DNA of 48,500 nt from Glandiceps talaboti (GCF_964340395.1 NC_135565.1:7994242-8042741); one strand, 5' to 3'; positions 25,463-38,249 are shown, counted from the first letter of the stretch. The notes: a model not told the origin generated them from the sequence alone. Made by a program: numbers and translations.

Positions 25463-28432
25463 GTGTGTGTGTGTGTGTGTGTTTTCTCTATTTGTGTGTT
25501 CTTTGTGTCTGTCTGTCCACGCACAGGAATGTTTGTCTATTTTCTTAAACAAATACTTGGGTCTTCGACTTGTATATTATATATTTGTACATTAGTGGTC
25601 TCACTTAACTCGTCCTTTATCAAGCCTTCAATAGTTTGTATTAGTAATTGTATATAATCCTGCGAACCACATAGGTGTTAGGTCGTGAACACATTATTGC
25701 ATTGCCGAACACATCAATACATTGCTGAACTGTTAGGTGACGAACACGTTAATGCCGACCAATTTGTTATTCTTGCTTTCTATTAGCCTACCTAAAGGCA
25801 CTATTCTATAAACCAACCCATGGATGAGTGTATCTGTTTTGTGTTGAAGAAGTGTTTCCTTACATGTCAGATTATTAGTAAATACTTACGTTGACATATT
25901 TCTTGTTCTACTAGTGATAGCATATACCTGTCCTGAATAAACTCATTCATGTCTGGAGAAACGTTCATTTCAATTATTGATTGCATGTCGAATATATTGG
26001 GTATGTTTCCTTTCCGTAACACCATAGGGTACACCTGCAAAGAATACAATATGTTATACTTTTTCATGGCCATGTTAACCTAACTTCAGTAATAAAAATA
26101 ATACGTGTAAAAATGTATTTTTATCTCGATTTACCCAGAAAAGGATATTTCAGACACGGTAAAGATGTGTTACAAATGGAAACAAAATGAAAATTATTGT
26201 ACGCTGGCCTATTGCCATAGAATACATAAAGTTAACTGCACAGTCATGTATGTATTTCCCCGACTTTAATGACTTCCGATGAAGCAAATTGTAATTACTT
26301 ATGTAAATAGTCGGATTCGGGAGTGCTGTCCTAGTATGAAGCGAGATAAAACTACATTTGTGATTCAGACACTGTTTTGGCGAGGTTACTTGAAATTGGC
26401 AGTAACGATTTCTCAAACTGAAGAGTTTGATTATAAGTATTTACTTATTAATATGGACTTAACATTGTTGTTGCTATCTGTAATTAGACATACACATGTA
26501 GTATGGAGACAAATACATATCCAACGAATTTAAGTTTCACTGAAAATATAGTATCGTTAGCCTGGACTGTCCTTTCTCTGGTTTACGAATGTGTCCATGC
26601 AAATTGTATATTAAACACTCTGAAAGCCTTAAGCATAAAGAACGCACCAGCGAAAATGTAAACAACGTCCAAATGGCAATTTGAGATCATGTTAGTTTTA
26701 TCTCTTGATTTTCTTCGTATGCCTTAGAATTGTCCTGGTATGTTCTTCCATGATGATTGAAATATTTGTCATGTTTGAGCTTACCGGTGAAAAGGGAGGA
26801 TAAGCAACATATGCACAGGACAGACTGTGCTCCTTCATCAGGGAAAGTATATCGGGAATAGTTCTTACTGCGTTTTCATTGTAAATGGGAAGGCGTACGA
26901 AACAGGATGGATTTCGTTCAGGAATTCGACAGCTGTAGGGTAAACCGATCAACACTACTATAATTGACAAGATTATGTTGAAATCAATAGAAATGTACAA
27001 ATATGCTTCAAATATGCTATCATGTGATACCAAAACAAAACATATAATAATTAGAATATCATAGCAGCGATATATTGGGAGTTTGAGTCGGCGCATCGCA
27101 TGGCATGGTAATCTGCCCTACATGACCTAAGTACATAAACTTCATATTCAAGAGTCCAGATGTCCATATTTGGACTGTTACACAAGGAGTATATTTCTGA
27201 TACAAATCGTACTTAACATATGCAAATTGTATTCTTACATTCAAATTCAAATTGTTAATTTATATGCAACGTGTATTTTTATATTCTGCTTGTACTTCTA
27301 TGCAACTTTATTCTCGTCTTTTATATGCATATCATATAACTTACGTTTCTCCCGTCTTATTTCTCCAGTGGATAGCTAGGTAAGGTTTTCCGTGACATAT
27401 TTGACTGACAGCTTTTTCAGCAGTTTCTCGTATCTTTTCTGATCGTAGGAGATGAGTTGAAATTTTAGCCCTCATTGCCAAATCTTTTTTGTTTACGTGA
27501 TTAAAACTATAGATGTGGAACAAACCAAGGCATTTCTTCTGATTGGCTGGTGCACTTAAACCGTCGGTGTACATGACTTTTGATGTCTCCTCTTGACTGA
27601 AGTCTGGGAGTTCAATTCCGAACAGTTTACGAAACGCACTGATGTAAGGTTCATACTGAAACTTTAGTGTGGAATAATCCACATCTCTAGATGCGGCCAT
27701 TAGGACAATATCCACGGTATTATTACACTCTTTTTTGAATGTATCCATTGACACTGTATCCACTATTTTATGGAGCTGCTGCACATCAAACGTTTTGTTA
27801 AATGACTTAAGTCCTGCTTCATTAAGACGACCCTGGCTGCCAAGAGATGCAAACGGTATCTCAACAATTGCTCTATTCTGATACATAGCCATTCTCAACG
27901 CAGAATGGAAGTGATTATACTGGACATTAGGTCCACAGGCATAATATTGGAGTGGTAATAGATATTGTTTATCTCTAGATGATGGCTCTTCAATCACCTT
28001 CTGTTCTTCTTTGGAGTGCTTGTCATCATCCTGTAATGTTGACACGTTTACTGAATGTATATTTCCGTTTACAGCAGCGTTTTCAAGTGATCCGCCGTTT
28101 GTTCTTGGATCGGTTTGATGTTTCATAACAGTCCCGTTCGCCTCATCTCGTGCATTGGGTTTCAAACTCTGTTCATCGATCCCACCAAGTGAAGTAGATC
28201 TGATGTCGGTCACCTTGCTTTGTTCTGGTTCAATAAGTTCCGATCCCTCATCACCTTTCGTATGAAGGAAGGTAGAGCTTTCCTTGTCAATGCTAGACTT
28301 GCCTGGTATTGATGCTGTGGATACTTGCATTCGATATAAAGCTTTGATCTTCGTTTGGATTGTGAAGTGAAAAATGTACAACATTATAGATCCAATCAGG
28401 AGAAGACCAAGGAACAGCTGCTTTTTCTTCAT
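25137..28432 (-). CDS. Gene 4: type II membrane GDP-fucose O-fucosyltransferase-like protein, second stem type (4 exons, 503 aa)
   Basis: The gene is complement(join(25137..25267, 25890..26034, 26785..26932, 27345..28432)), with the same GT-AG sites and phases as genes 1-3. It starts MKKKQLFLGLLLIGS, with the anchor at about residues 6-24. The stem (about 25-155) is unrelated in sequence to genes 0-3 and rich in Ser, Asp, Glu, Gly, Lys and Thr. From KQYLLPLQYYACGPNVQYNHF onward it is close to genes 1-3: IHWRNKTGE (Arg357) and TWQSNWSSFITHLREE are kept. Differences include HSALRMA where most copies have RSALRMA, PPFSP at the end of exon 2 (Thr to Pro) and a changed C-terminus (KPVPKN, shared with gene 5). 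A fucosyl transfer role in the secretory pathway is inferred from motifs; donor and acceptor are untested. Confidence 0.88.
25324..25482. repeat. Microsatellite (ATGT)n-(GT)n in intron 3 of gene 4
   Basis: ATGT runs, broken by GTATATGT, pass into GT runs. Located about 57 bp from the exon 4 acceptor, as in the other genes. Confidence 0.95.
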
Positions 28433-28523
28433 TGTTAGATATCAAGAGAGTTATTTCTATGAAGACGAATAGTACTCTATTATGTATATATATTCAGACA
28501 GAAAAAGCTCAACTGACGCTTTA

Positions 28524-28560
28524 TTTTATAAACTGTACACGTCAGCTCAGATTATGACGC
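28524..28560 (-). promoter_or_regulatory. Promoter of gene 4: TATA box plus CRE-like half-sites
   Basis: On the minus strand a TATAAAA sequence (plus-strand TTTTATA, 28524-28530) lies about 95 bp before the ATG. ACACGTCA (28537-28544) and TGACGC (28555-28560) lie just upstream of it. The second site is a mutated form of the full palindrome in genes 0-3. Gene 5 has the same layout. Confidence 0.5.
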
Positions 28561-29489
28561 CGGCGCACATGTCAGTATTTTCCTAACCTATTTTGTTATC
28601 TTTGGCACATTGTGTGTGTTGTTAAGTATGGTTGTTGGGAATAGGCCGATTGCATGATTAATGTAACAAACTCAGAGAAGGATAGAGTTGTCCTGCGAAA
28701 CCATATGAATTATCAGATTACTTTGACTGAATACAACGAATTATCAAAGAGATGGTGGTATACTTGTATATCGTTTCAAAATGTTTCATCATTTGTGAAG
28801 GATGAGTTTTTATTTGCATATCCGATTTTATTCTCCATGTGAACTTGGACAATTGTTACTCTTGTTAAATATACCTTGTTCTTCATTGTCAATGTCGGTG
28901 TAAGTGTCAGATGTCAGCATTAAGGTTATAGCTAGGTCAGTTACCCTCTCATAGCAATTAGGTATTTTGATTATGATGTACCTTTAGTGTTATCTCTGTT
29001 TGAAACAACACCAAATAATATCTAAATTTGTTAATGTACTGATGATAATTAGAGTCCATTGGATGTTAGTTATCACTCGTTCTGTTTGACAACTACACCG
29101 AAACTAATACGAAACTGCACGTGTTACACGTTAAGATAACAAGAATGAATGAATACAGGTTTTTGTGACATTATGTTTACATGAAATGAACTAAACGGTC
29201 ATCATATTATTTTTTTTTTTCATTTAAACAAAATGTAGTGAGAATATGCAATCTTGCTATCTTAAAGTATAGAATGTGCAGTTTCTTATCGGTTTGTGCA
29301 TAGTTGTATCAAACCAGTGAACTATAATATGAGATGGGGTGTATACTCTATCAGGATTGGTCTTTGTTGAATACAGGAAACGAAATAATAACAATTGATT
29401 TTATTTAGACTCGATAGGCTCATAGGTAAATGCTTTTTTTTCTTGATGGTCGAGAGTTATTACTATTCCTAGCAAATACCTCAATTTAT

Positions 29490-29640
29490 ATCAGGTCCCC
29501 AATTATACAACTGGATTGACTGGAGTACAGCCGTGGTTCAAATCTTGGCCAAGGATTTTAGCAATTTAGAGACAAACGGAAGCGGTGGGGGTTCGAACCT
29601 GCAAGCTACTCTATTAAACCTTTCGTCCATCATGACTCTA
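29490..29640 (-). repeat. SINE-like element in minus orientation (upstream of gene 4)
   Basis: On the minus strand it reads GCAGGTTCGAACC, CCGTTTGTCTCTAAAT, CCTTGGCCAAGATTTGAACC, then CAGTTGTATAATTGGGGACCTG. This is the same family as the spacer copies, inverted. A sister lies at 36010-36155. Confidence 0.6.
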
Positions 29641-29884
29641 CATGAAAGTTTGTGTCCTTTAGTTTCTTTTAAACAACTTACTGTGAAAAATTATCACACT
29701 GCAACATAGTGATATAAATATTGTCCTCTACATTGTCCAAGAATAATGTACATGAAAAGGATTTGAAGACGTTTATGTTGTATTCTTTAGTAATATCTTT
29801 TGTTTGATAAACAGGTTAAAATGAGGGTGACATTTCATTAGCCTTGTCGCTATGAATGGAAGACAGCTAATTACAAAAACATGT

Positions 29885-29990
<106 letters not shown>

Positions 29991-30854
29991 TAAATCCCCT
30001 AATAAAATTGAATCATATATTGATCTATACATTTCTAGGAAGTCAAATGAAATCACAAACTTTATTAAGTGTATCAGTGTATGAATATATTATTTAGAAT
30101 CGTAACCCTGTCCAATTGGTACATGTCATATTGTTTGCTTTACGCATAATGATGCCTCGATTGTACTTTTCTACTACAATATCGACGCATACAATCAATC
30201 TCATTAACAATGATCTTATGTGTTTTCTGAAGTACCTGCATGAACAGACTTGTCTATGCTGAATATATGGGTTGAGTTAAATCAATAGGTAATGAGTGTT
30301 AAAGGAAAATGGTTGTGTTTTATAAAAACCCTGTGATCTTAAATGAAGTAAAATGTGCCTGTTCATTCACTTTCAATTATTAGTATGGAGTTGGCATTGA
30401 CGGGCGAGCCTTGGTATAGGACTACTTGACTTGCAATGCAATTACCATCGCAATGGAGGGAGTCGTCAACATGCTTAACAACAGTTGGTTGCTAGGTTAC
30501 GATTAATGTGAGGTCTGTAGTGATAAGTGATTTTATCTCGTTTAACATCCAAGTTCCTTAATTAAACTTTGTTAATTAACAAGTAATTCAGTATGTAGAA
30601 TAGTACAGGTACATGTAATATGTAGCAATGATAAATGATTATACCCCCCCCCCCCACCAACCAACCACAACCAAAAGCAATGAAAAAAATACACAAAAAC
30701 AGCAACAATATCAACGTATAAACTCATTGTGTTCACCTTTAATTAAGAAGTAGTGTTCGATAACTTATACATCTGAACAAATATTACCTTTAAAGTTTGT
30801 TCAACATTATTAAATTACATGTCATCTTGGCAATGCATAGTACTTGTAGATCTG

Positions 30855-30985
30855 TATGTGTAATATCTACTGTTTGCAGGTTCGAGCCTCGCCATTGTCG
30901 TATGTTTCTAAATGGCTGCATTAGGATTTGAACCCTGATTGTCCACCTCTCAACCTAGCTGTATAATTGGGACCTGGTAGGATAG
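30855..30985 (+). repeat. SINE-like element (spacer copy 5)
   Basis: Sister of 24365-24490, with GGTTCGAGCC, CGCCATTGTCGTATGTTTCT and the tail CCTAGCTGTATAATTGGGACC. Confidence 0.6.
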
Positions 30986-31004
30986 AAGCTATAAATATGA
31001 ATGT

Positions 31005-31430
31005 CGTACATGGTATGCAATACAATGTATACACCTTCGGAATGGAGAAAGGGAAAAGGACCATTGTGCCACTATAGGTCCGTGTCAGGCGTAATACATG
31101 CAAAGCATAGTGTTGAAAACATTATGTGTAACCAGCATTATTATTTCTATTATCTTGACACAATATTATATTCTATACCTACACTGCACATTCCTACAAA
31201 ATATCCATATATGAAACTATATTTTGTTTTGGATTGTATGGTACCCATGGAGTTGACAAAGTATATGTGCCACTATAGGTGCATGTCAGAATAATAATTG
31301 TAAAGCGTTTTGAGCACAGTGTGGGAAAATATTATATAAAAAGTAACATTTTTGTAATGAATGTAACAGTTACATTTCTACAAAATGCCCAAGAAACAAA
31401 TCATTTGTTAAACAGTACAATTTGTTTATA
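31005..31430. repeat. ~210-bp imperfect tandem repeat, two units
   Basis: Paralog of 24505-24920. Unit starts are near 31011 and 31231 (both with GTGCCACTATAGGT). Confidence 0.5.
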
Positions 31431-31486
31431 GGTTAGGATAGCAACTTCAAGAAGGGCGAATCCCCGAAGTGAAGGGTTCGTAATGT

Positions 31487-34400
31487 TCAATTCTTTGGAA
31501 CTGGTTTCCAACTTGGTAGGTGTTCTAAAGCAATGGAGGGTTTATTAACTTCCTCGCGAAGACGTGTTATAAATGATGACCAGTTTGATTGCCATGTAAA
31601 CAGAAATAATGCAGCATCTGTAAAACACAAAGTATTGTTATTGGGTATCATCGAATAACCGGCAAACTTTGGTGTATGTATGTATGTATGTATGTATGTA
31701 TGTATGTATGTATGTATGTATGTATGTATGTATGTGTGTGTGTGTGTATGTATGTATGTTCTCTATTTGTGTGTTCTTTGTGTCTGTCTGTCCACGCACA
31801 GGAATGTTTGTCTATTTTCTTAAACAAATACTTGGGTCTTCGACTTGTATATTATATATTTGTACATTAGTGGTCTCACTTAACCCGTCGTTGGTCGTTT
31901 ATCAAACCTTCAATAGTTTGTATTAGTACTTGTATATATCCTGCTAACCACATAGGTGTTAGGTCATGAGCACATTATTGCATTGCTGAACACAACAATA
32001 CATTACTGGACACATAACTGTTAGGTGACGAACACGTTAATGCTGAACAATTTGTTATTCTTGCTTTCTATTAGCCTACCTAAAGGCACTTTATTCTATA
32101 AACCAACCCATGGATGAGTGTATCTGTTTTGTGTTCAAGCAGTGTTTCCTTACATATCAGATTATTAGTAAATACTTACGTTGACATATTTCTTGTTCTA
32201 CTAGTGATAGCATATACTTGTCCTGAATAAACTCATTCATGTCTGGAGAAACGTTCATTTCAATAATTGATTGCATGTCGAATATATTGGGTATGTTTCC
32301 TTTCCGTAAAACCATAGGGTACGCCTGCAAAGAATACAATATATTATACTTTTTCATGGCCATGTTCACCTAAATAAAGTGTCAAAAATATTTTTTATCT
32401 TGGTTCATATAGATATGGATATTTGAGACACGTTAAAGAAAATTATGGCATACTGGTGCATTGCCGCAGATTACATAAATTAATGACATATTCATGGAAA
32501 CAATGCAACATGATATGATACTTTTTCACGGGCCAAGTTCACCTAACTTCGGCAATAAAAATAATACGTGTAAAAAGAATTAATTTTATCTCGGTTTATC
32601 CAGAAAAGGACATTTCAGACACGTTAATGATGTGTTACAAATGGAAACAAAATGAACAATTTTGTACGCTGGCCCATTGCCGTAGAAAACATAAACTTAA
32701 TTACACAGTCATGTATGTATTTCCCCCGACTTTAATGACTTCCGATGAAGCAAATTGTAATTACTTATGTCGGACTCGGGAGTGCTGACCTAGTATCAAG
32801 CGAGATAAAACTACATTTATAATTCACACACTGTTTTGGTGAGGTTATTTGAAATTGGCAGTAATGATTTCTCAAACTGAAGATTGAAGCACAACAGTTT
32901 GATTGTAGGTATTTACTTGTTCATATGGACATAACATTGTTGTAGCTATCTGTAATTAGACATACACATTTAGTGTGGAGATTAATACATATCCAACGAA
33001 TTTAACTTTCATTGAACATATAATATTGTGAGCCTGGACTGCCTTTTCTCTGATTTACGAATGTGTCCATGCAAATTGTATACCAAACACTTTGAAAGTC
33101 TTAAGCATAAAGAAAACACCAGCGAAAATGTAAACAAATTCCAAATGGCAGTTTGAGATCATGCCAGTTTTATCTCTTGATTTTCTTCATTAGAATTGTT
33201 CTGGTATGTTCGTCCATGATGATTGAAATATTTGTCATAATTGAGCTTACCGTTGAAAAGGGTGGATAAGCAACATATGCACAGGACAGACTGTGCTCCT
33301 TCATCAGGGAAAGTATATCAGGAATAGTTCTTACTGCGTTTTCGTTGTAAATGGGAAGATTTACGAAACAGTATTGATGTCGTTCAGGAATTCGACAGCT
33401 GTAGGTTAAAACAATAAACACTGCTATAATTGACAAGATTATGTTGAAATCAATAGAAATGTACAAAAATGTTTCAAATATGCGATCATGTGATACCAAA
33501 ACAAAACATAAATAATTAGAATATCATAGCAGCGATATATTGGAGTCTGCGCATCGTATGGCATGGTAATCTGTCCTACATGACCTAAGTACATAAACTT
33601 CATATCCAAGGGTTCAGATGTCCATATTTGGATTGTGACACAAGGAGTATATTTCTGATGGCTACAAATCGTACTTAACATATGCAAATTGTATTCTTAC
33701 ATTCTAGTTGTAAAGTTCAAATTCTTACTTTATATGCTACTTGTATTTTTATATTCTGCTTGTACTTTTGCAACTTTATTCTCTAGTCTTTACATGCAAA
33801 TTATATAACTTACGTTTCTCCCGTCTTATTTCTCCAGTGGATAGCTAGGTAAGGTTTTCCTTGACATATTTGACTGACAGCTTTTTCAGCAGTTTCTCGT
33901 ATCTTTTCTGATCGTAGGAGATGAGTTGAAATTTTAGCCCTCATTGCCAAATCTTTTTTGTTTACGTGATTAAAACTATAGATGTGGAACAAACCAAGGC
34001 ATTTCTTCTGATTGGCTGGTGCACTTAAACCGTCGGTGTACATGACTTTTGATGTCTCCTCTTGACTGAAGTCTGGGAGTTCAATTCCGAACAGTTTACG
34101 AAACGCACTGATGTAAGGTACATACTGAAACTTTAGTGTGGAATAATCCATAATTGGGGATGCGGCCATTAGGACAATATCCACGGTATTATTACACTCT
34201 TTTTTGAACGTATCCATTGACACTGTATCCACTATTTTACGGAGCTGTTGCACATCAAATGTTTTGTTAAATGACTTTAGTCCTGCTTCATTAACACGAC
34301 CCTGGCTGCCAAGAGATGCAAACGGTATTTCAACAATTGCTCTATTCTGATACACAGCCATTCTCAACGCAGACCGGAAGTGGTTATACTGGACATTAGG

Positions 34401-34901
34401 TCCACAGGCATAATATTGGAGTGGTAAAAGATATTGTTTATCTCTAGATGATGGCTCTTCGATCACCTTCTGTTCTTCTTTGGAGTGCTTGTCATCATCC
34501 TGTAATGTTGACACGTTTACTGAATGTATATTTCCGTTTACAGCAGCGTTTTCAAGTGACCCGCCGTTTTTTCTTGGATCGGTTTGATGTTTCATAACAG
34601 TCCCGTTCGCCTCATCTCGTGCACTGGGTTTCAAACTCTGTTCATCGATCGCACCAAGTGAAGTAGATCTGTTCTTGGTCACCTTGCTTTGTTCTGGTTC
34701 AATAAGTTCCGATCCCTCATCACCTTTCGTATCAAGGAAGGTAGAGCTTTCCTTGTCAATGCTAGACTTGCCTGGTATTGATGCTGTGGATACTTGCATT
34801 CGATATAAAGCTTTGATCTTCGTTTGGATTGTGAAGTGAAAAATGTACAACATTATAGATCCAATCAGGAGAAGACCAAGGAACAGCTGCTTTTTCTTCA
34901 T
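31487..34901 (-). CDS. Gene 5: type II membrane GDP-fucose O-fucosyltransferase-like protein, second stem type (4 exons, 503 aa)
   Basis: The gene is complement(join(31487..31617, 32180..32324, 33251..33398, 33814..34901)), with all splice sites and phases as in gene 4. It is the rightmost array member and so the first in transcription order from the right. The anchor lies at about residues 6-24; the stem (about 25-155) is almost the same as in gene 4. The enzyme domain carries YACGPNVQYNHFRSAL, QNRAIVEIPF, IHWRNKTGE (Arg357) and NWSSFITRLREE, then ends KPVPKN. It has private changes at otherwise constant places: SQICQGKPY where the others have SQICHGKPY, and HQYCFVNLP in exon 2 where the others have a PSC(F/Y)VRLP form. 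This may mean altered specificity or relaxed constraint. Function is inferred from family motifs. Confidence 0.88.
31672..31760. repeat. Microsatellite (ATGT)n-(GT)n in intron 3 of gene 5
   Basis: About 15 ATGT units, a short GT run, then ATGT again. Same position relative to the exon 4 acceptor as in genes 1-4. Confidence 0.95.
32330..32740. repeat. Partial duplication inside intron 2 of gene 5
   Basis: The block from about 32340 (ATACTTTTTCATGGCCATGTTCACCTAA…) is followed at about 32518 by a second, diverged version (ATACTTTTTCACGGGCCAAGTTCACCTAAC…). The first resembles intron 2 of genes 2 and 3; the second resembles that of gene 4. Both continue with a version of ATTT.AGACACGTTAA and CATTGCCG.AGA. 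The intron looks like a join of two paralogous introns. Confidence 0.6.
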
Positions 34902-34996
34902 TGTTAGATATCAAGAGAGTTAGTTCTATGTGGACGAATAGTACTCTATTATGTATATATATTCAGAAAGAAAAAGCTCAACTGACGCTTTATTTT

Positions 34997-35030
34997 ATAA
35001 ACTGTACACGTCAGCTCAGATTATGACGCC
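34997..35030 (-). promoter_or_regulatory. Promoter of gene 5: TATA box plus CRE-like half-sites
   Basis: Same layout as gene 4: TATAAAA on the minus strand near 34993-35000, ACACGTCA at 35006-35013 and TGACGCC at 35024-35030, about 95-130 bp before the ATG. Confidence 0.5.
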
Positions 35031-35893
35031 GGCGCACATGTCAGTATTTTCCTAACCTATTTTGTTATCTTTGGCACATTGTCTGTGTTGTTAGGTATGG
35101 TTGTAGGGAACAGGTCGATTGCATGATTAATGTAACAAACTCAGAGAAGGATAGAGTTGTCCTGCGAAACCATATGAATTATCAGATTACTTTGACTGAA
35201 TACAACGAATTATCAAAGAGATCGTGGTATACTTGTATATCATTTCAAAATGTTTCATCATTTGTGAAGAAGTTTTTATTTGCATATCCGATTTTATTCT
35301 CCACGTGAACTTGGACAATTGTTACTCTTGTTAAATATACCTTGTTCTTCATTGTCAATGTCAGTGTAAGTGTCAGATGTCAGCGTTAAGGTTATAGCTA
35401 GGTCAGTTACCCTCTCATAGCAATTAGGTGTTTTGATTATGATGTACCTTTAGTGTTATCTCTGTTTGAAACAACACCAAATAATATCTAAATTTGTTAA
35501 TGTACTGATGATAATTAGAGTCCATTGGATATTAGTTATGACTGGTTCTGTTTGACAACTACACTGAAACCAATACGAAACTGCACGTGTTACACGTTAA
35601 GATAACAAGAATGAATGAACACAGGTTTTTGTGACATTATGTTTACATGAAATGAACTAAACGGTCATCATATTATTTATTTTTTTCATTTAAACAAAAT
35701 GTAGTGAGAATATGCAATCTTGCTATCTTAAAGTATAGAATGTGCAGTTTCTTATCGGTTTGTGCATAGTTGTATCAAACCAGTGAACTATAATATGAGA
35801 TGGGGTGTATACTCAATCAGGATTGGTCTTTGTTGAATACAGGAAACGAAATAATAACAATTGATTTTATTTAGACTCGATAGCCTCATAGGT

Positions 35894-35945
35894 AAAATGC
35901 AAAATAAATAAATAATAAATAAAATAATAAATTTACCTCATAGGT
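35894..35945. repeat. AAATAA-rich insertion upstream of gene 5
   Basis: A TAAATAAATAATAAATAAAATAA stretch is bracketed by two copies of CCTCATAGGTAAA. The gene 4 counterpart (about 29417) has a single copy, so this segment was added after the duplication. Confidence 0.6.
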
Positions 35946-36009
35946 AAATGCTTGTTTTTTCTTGATGGTCGAGAGTTATTACTATTCCTAGCAAAGACCT
36001 AAACTTATA

Positions 36010-36155
36010 TCAGGTCCCCAATTATACAACTGGATTGACTGGAGTACAATTGTGGTTCAAATCTTGGTTAAGGATTTTAACCATCCAGAAACAAACGGAA
36101 GAGGTGGGGCTCTAACCTGCAAGCTATATTCCAAGCTGGCTACTCTATTATAAAC
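36010..36155 (-). repeat. SINE-like element in minus orientation (upstream of gene 5)
   Basis: Sister of 29490-29640. It keeps the tail (CAGGTCCCCAATTATACAAC on plus) but the B-box region has decayed (CTCTAACCTGC). Confidence 0.55.
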
Positions 36156-37055
36156 CTTTCATCATGACTCTACTTCTATGGATAATATAGTACAAAGATA
36201 ATTGGTAACAATATTGATAAATTGCACGCTGCATTTTTACTACATCAGATGTTTTAGATATTTTGTGCATGACTGAATATATATTTTGGATATATTAAAT
36301 TATCACATCGTGTTCACATAACCTTCAGTGGTTGGCTTAGATTGTACCACGTGGTATGAACTGTTGACTTACAGCGACCTCAGCTTGAATATAAGGACAC
36401 TATTCGTGTTCTATTTTATTGGGACTTTTCTTAACTTATACAACAATTTTATAATAGCTAACTCCTTCAAAAATCAATGTGAAACAACATATATACCAAA
36501 TATTTATTTGTAGTTCAATATTGCAACAAGCATTTTGCTTCCTGCAACACATACTCTTAACAGCTAACAAGAAATTTGTTACAATGCCCATAAAAGAGGA
36601 AGTTGCATGCCTGTGTAATGATTGTTAAATATGAATATAGTTTGGCCATTGCATAGTTTGTAATTTGATCTCATTCTAGCAATTTCACCTTTTGACAATT
36701 GGTTGACCTCATTATAGCATTTTGACTATATTATAGTAATCCATAAATTTCTTTATTAAACTCTCTGACAAGATTTATACCTTAATGCCTTGCTACAATC
36801 AATTTTTGATATATTGTTCATGAATACAAACGAAACCTAAGACTTTTTCACATTATACTCGCTTCAGTAGCCCTTCCAGTTTATCTATCATATTGCATTG
36901 CAACGAGATATGCCAGACTGTTATGAATAGTCATAAGGTGAAGACGAATCTTCACATGACGGAAAACTGTCCTCAAAAGCATCCATTATTGTTGAACCTT
37001 GGTGATACGTCTCTATACGGTGAGGAATCTGCAGCCGTAGTTGTCGTTTCATGTT

Positions 37056-37205
37056 TCAGCTTATATTAACCATCGAATCAAAACTAGAAGGTAAATCTTC
37101 ATACAACATGAAATCACCCTCGATTGCTGGTGTGTTGTCGTCATCGTGATTTATAATGGAATCGTCCTCATTAGTATTCACAACCGCTGTACTGTTATTG
37201 CCTGT
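37056..37205 (-). CDS. Possible 3' coding exon of an unidentified gene
   Basis: On the minus strand a good acceptor (TTTTTATTTGTCAACAG) precedes an acidic, Asn/Asp/Ser-rich frame (short motifs NEDDSIINHDDDNTPAIEG and LPSSFDSMVNIS) that ends at TGA, 37056-37058. The same frame then continues for about 45 codons beyond the TGA to a TAA near 36915, and that part is also acidic near its end (MDAFEDSFPSCEDSS). I do not recognise the protein and see no partner exon. It could be a last exon, a decayed gene with a stop, or chance. Confidence 0.2.
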   Translation of the reverse strand, partial: TGNNSTAVVNTNEDDSIINHDDDNTPAIEGDFMLYEDLPSSFDSMVNIS

Positions 37206-38249
37206 TGACAAATAAAAACAAAACAGTGTGTCAGGCAACACTGAAAACTTAGTGCGGTTCGCTCAATGAAGAAATGTCCCCTAAGCAGAAGGAAATGCAG
37301 CTAAGATAAAACGTCTCACCTTGTCCACTTTAATGAAGAATTTAAAAAGAAGTGAAATAATAATAATGATAATAATAATAATTGACATTATTTATAATAT
37401 GCCATCTTCGTACATCCCAGTCATCTTTACGGCACAGTCCAAAACGTATCTACCAGAGGCTGTGGTTTCATTCATATACACAAACATTATTTATCACGGT
37501 CGCATTTAGTTGCGTCTTCAGAAAAGTATGCCCAGGTTTGAGATATTGTAATGAGCCTATTTTCCGGAGAGTTCCAGGCGCTCACAAAGAATGAATGAAA
37601 AAAAGATTAATCTCTAATATTTTAATTTATAGTGTATTAAGTGTGATTTCAAGTACCCATCCAATGTTCAAGATGACAATGACTTTGGAGAAGGTCAATA
37701 GTGGACTCATTTTCTGAGTCGATGGTGACGTTAGCACCAGACCCAGTGTGGAAAAGACAAGTTGAAAGGTCAAAGGTTACATTTCGCACCGCTACTTTAA
37801 ATTTGTTTATCAGCGATGTCACAAAGCCGAGAAATGAATAACATTTTGTTTGAAGTTGGCTTCATGTGTGAACACTCTAAAAAGAGGAAACAATCATATT
37901 ACACACCTCCTAAACTGGCTTTTATGAAAATTTATATAAATATAAGGGGTAGAATTACATACACAATTTAGCTTGGAAGACATGTTGGATTCAGCATTAT
38001 AAAATTACCCTCTGCCCTATACCATTTGAAAGCAGTTTCCGGCTTTTACCCAAAAAGGTCCACAGAACCATTTCGGAATTGTAGTCTATAATACCTTTAA
38101 GGCATAACGAGAGTCAGTGGAGACAGAGTCTAATTGCCCATTTAAGATACATTTGTTTTCATATATGAAAACACCCGAAGCATATACATTAGTGAAAGTT
38201 TAACATATATGAACAACATCTGGAGTAAATGTTTGATGAAATTCTCCAA

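Noticed and set aside
28654-28842. 62-aa ORF conserved upstream of genes 4 and 5
   Set aside because: The sister copy has a 6-base net loss and different end; the similarity equals that of surrounding non-coding DNA.
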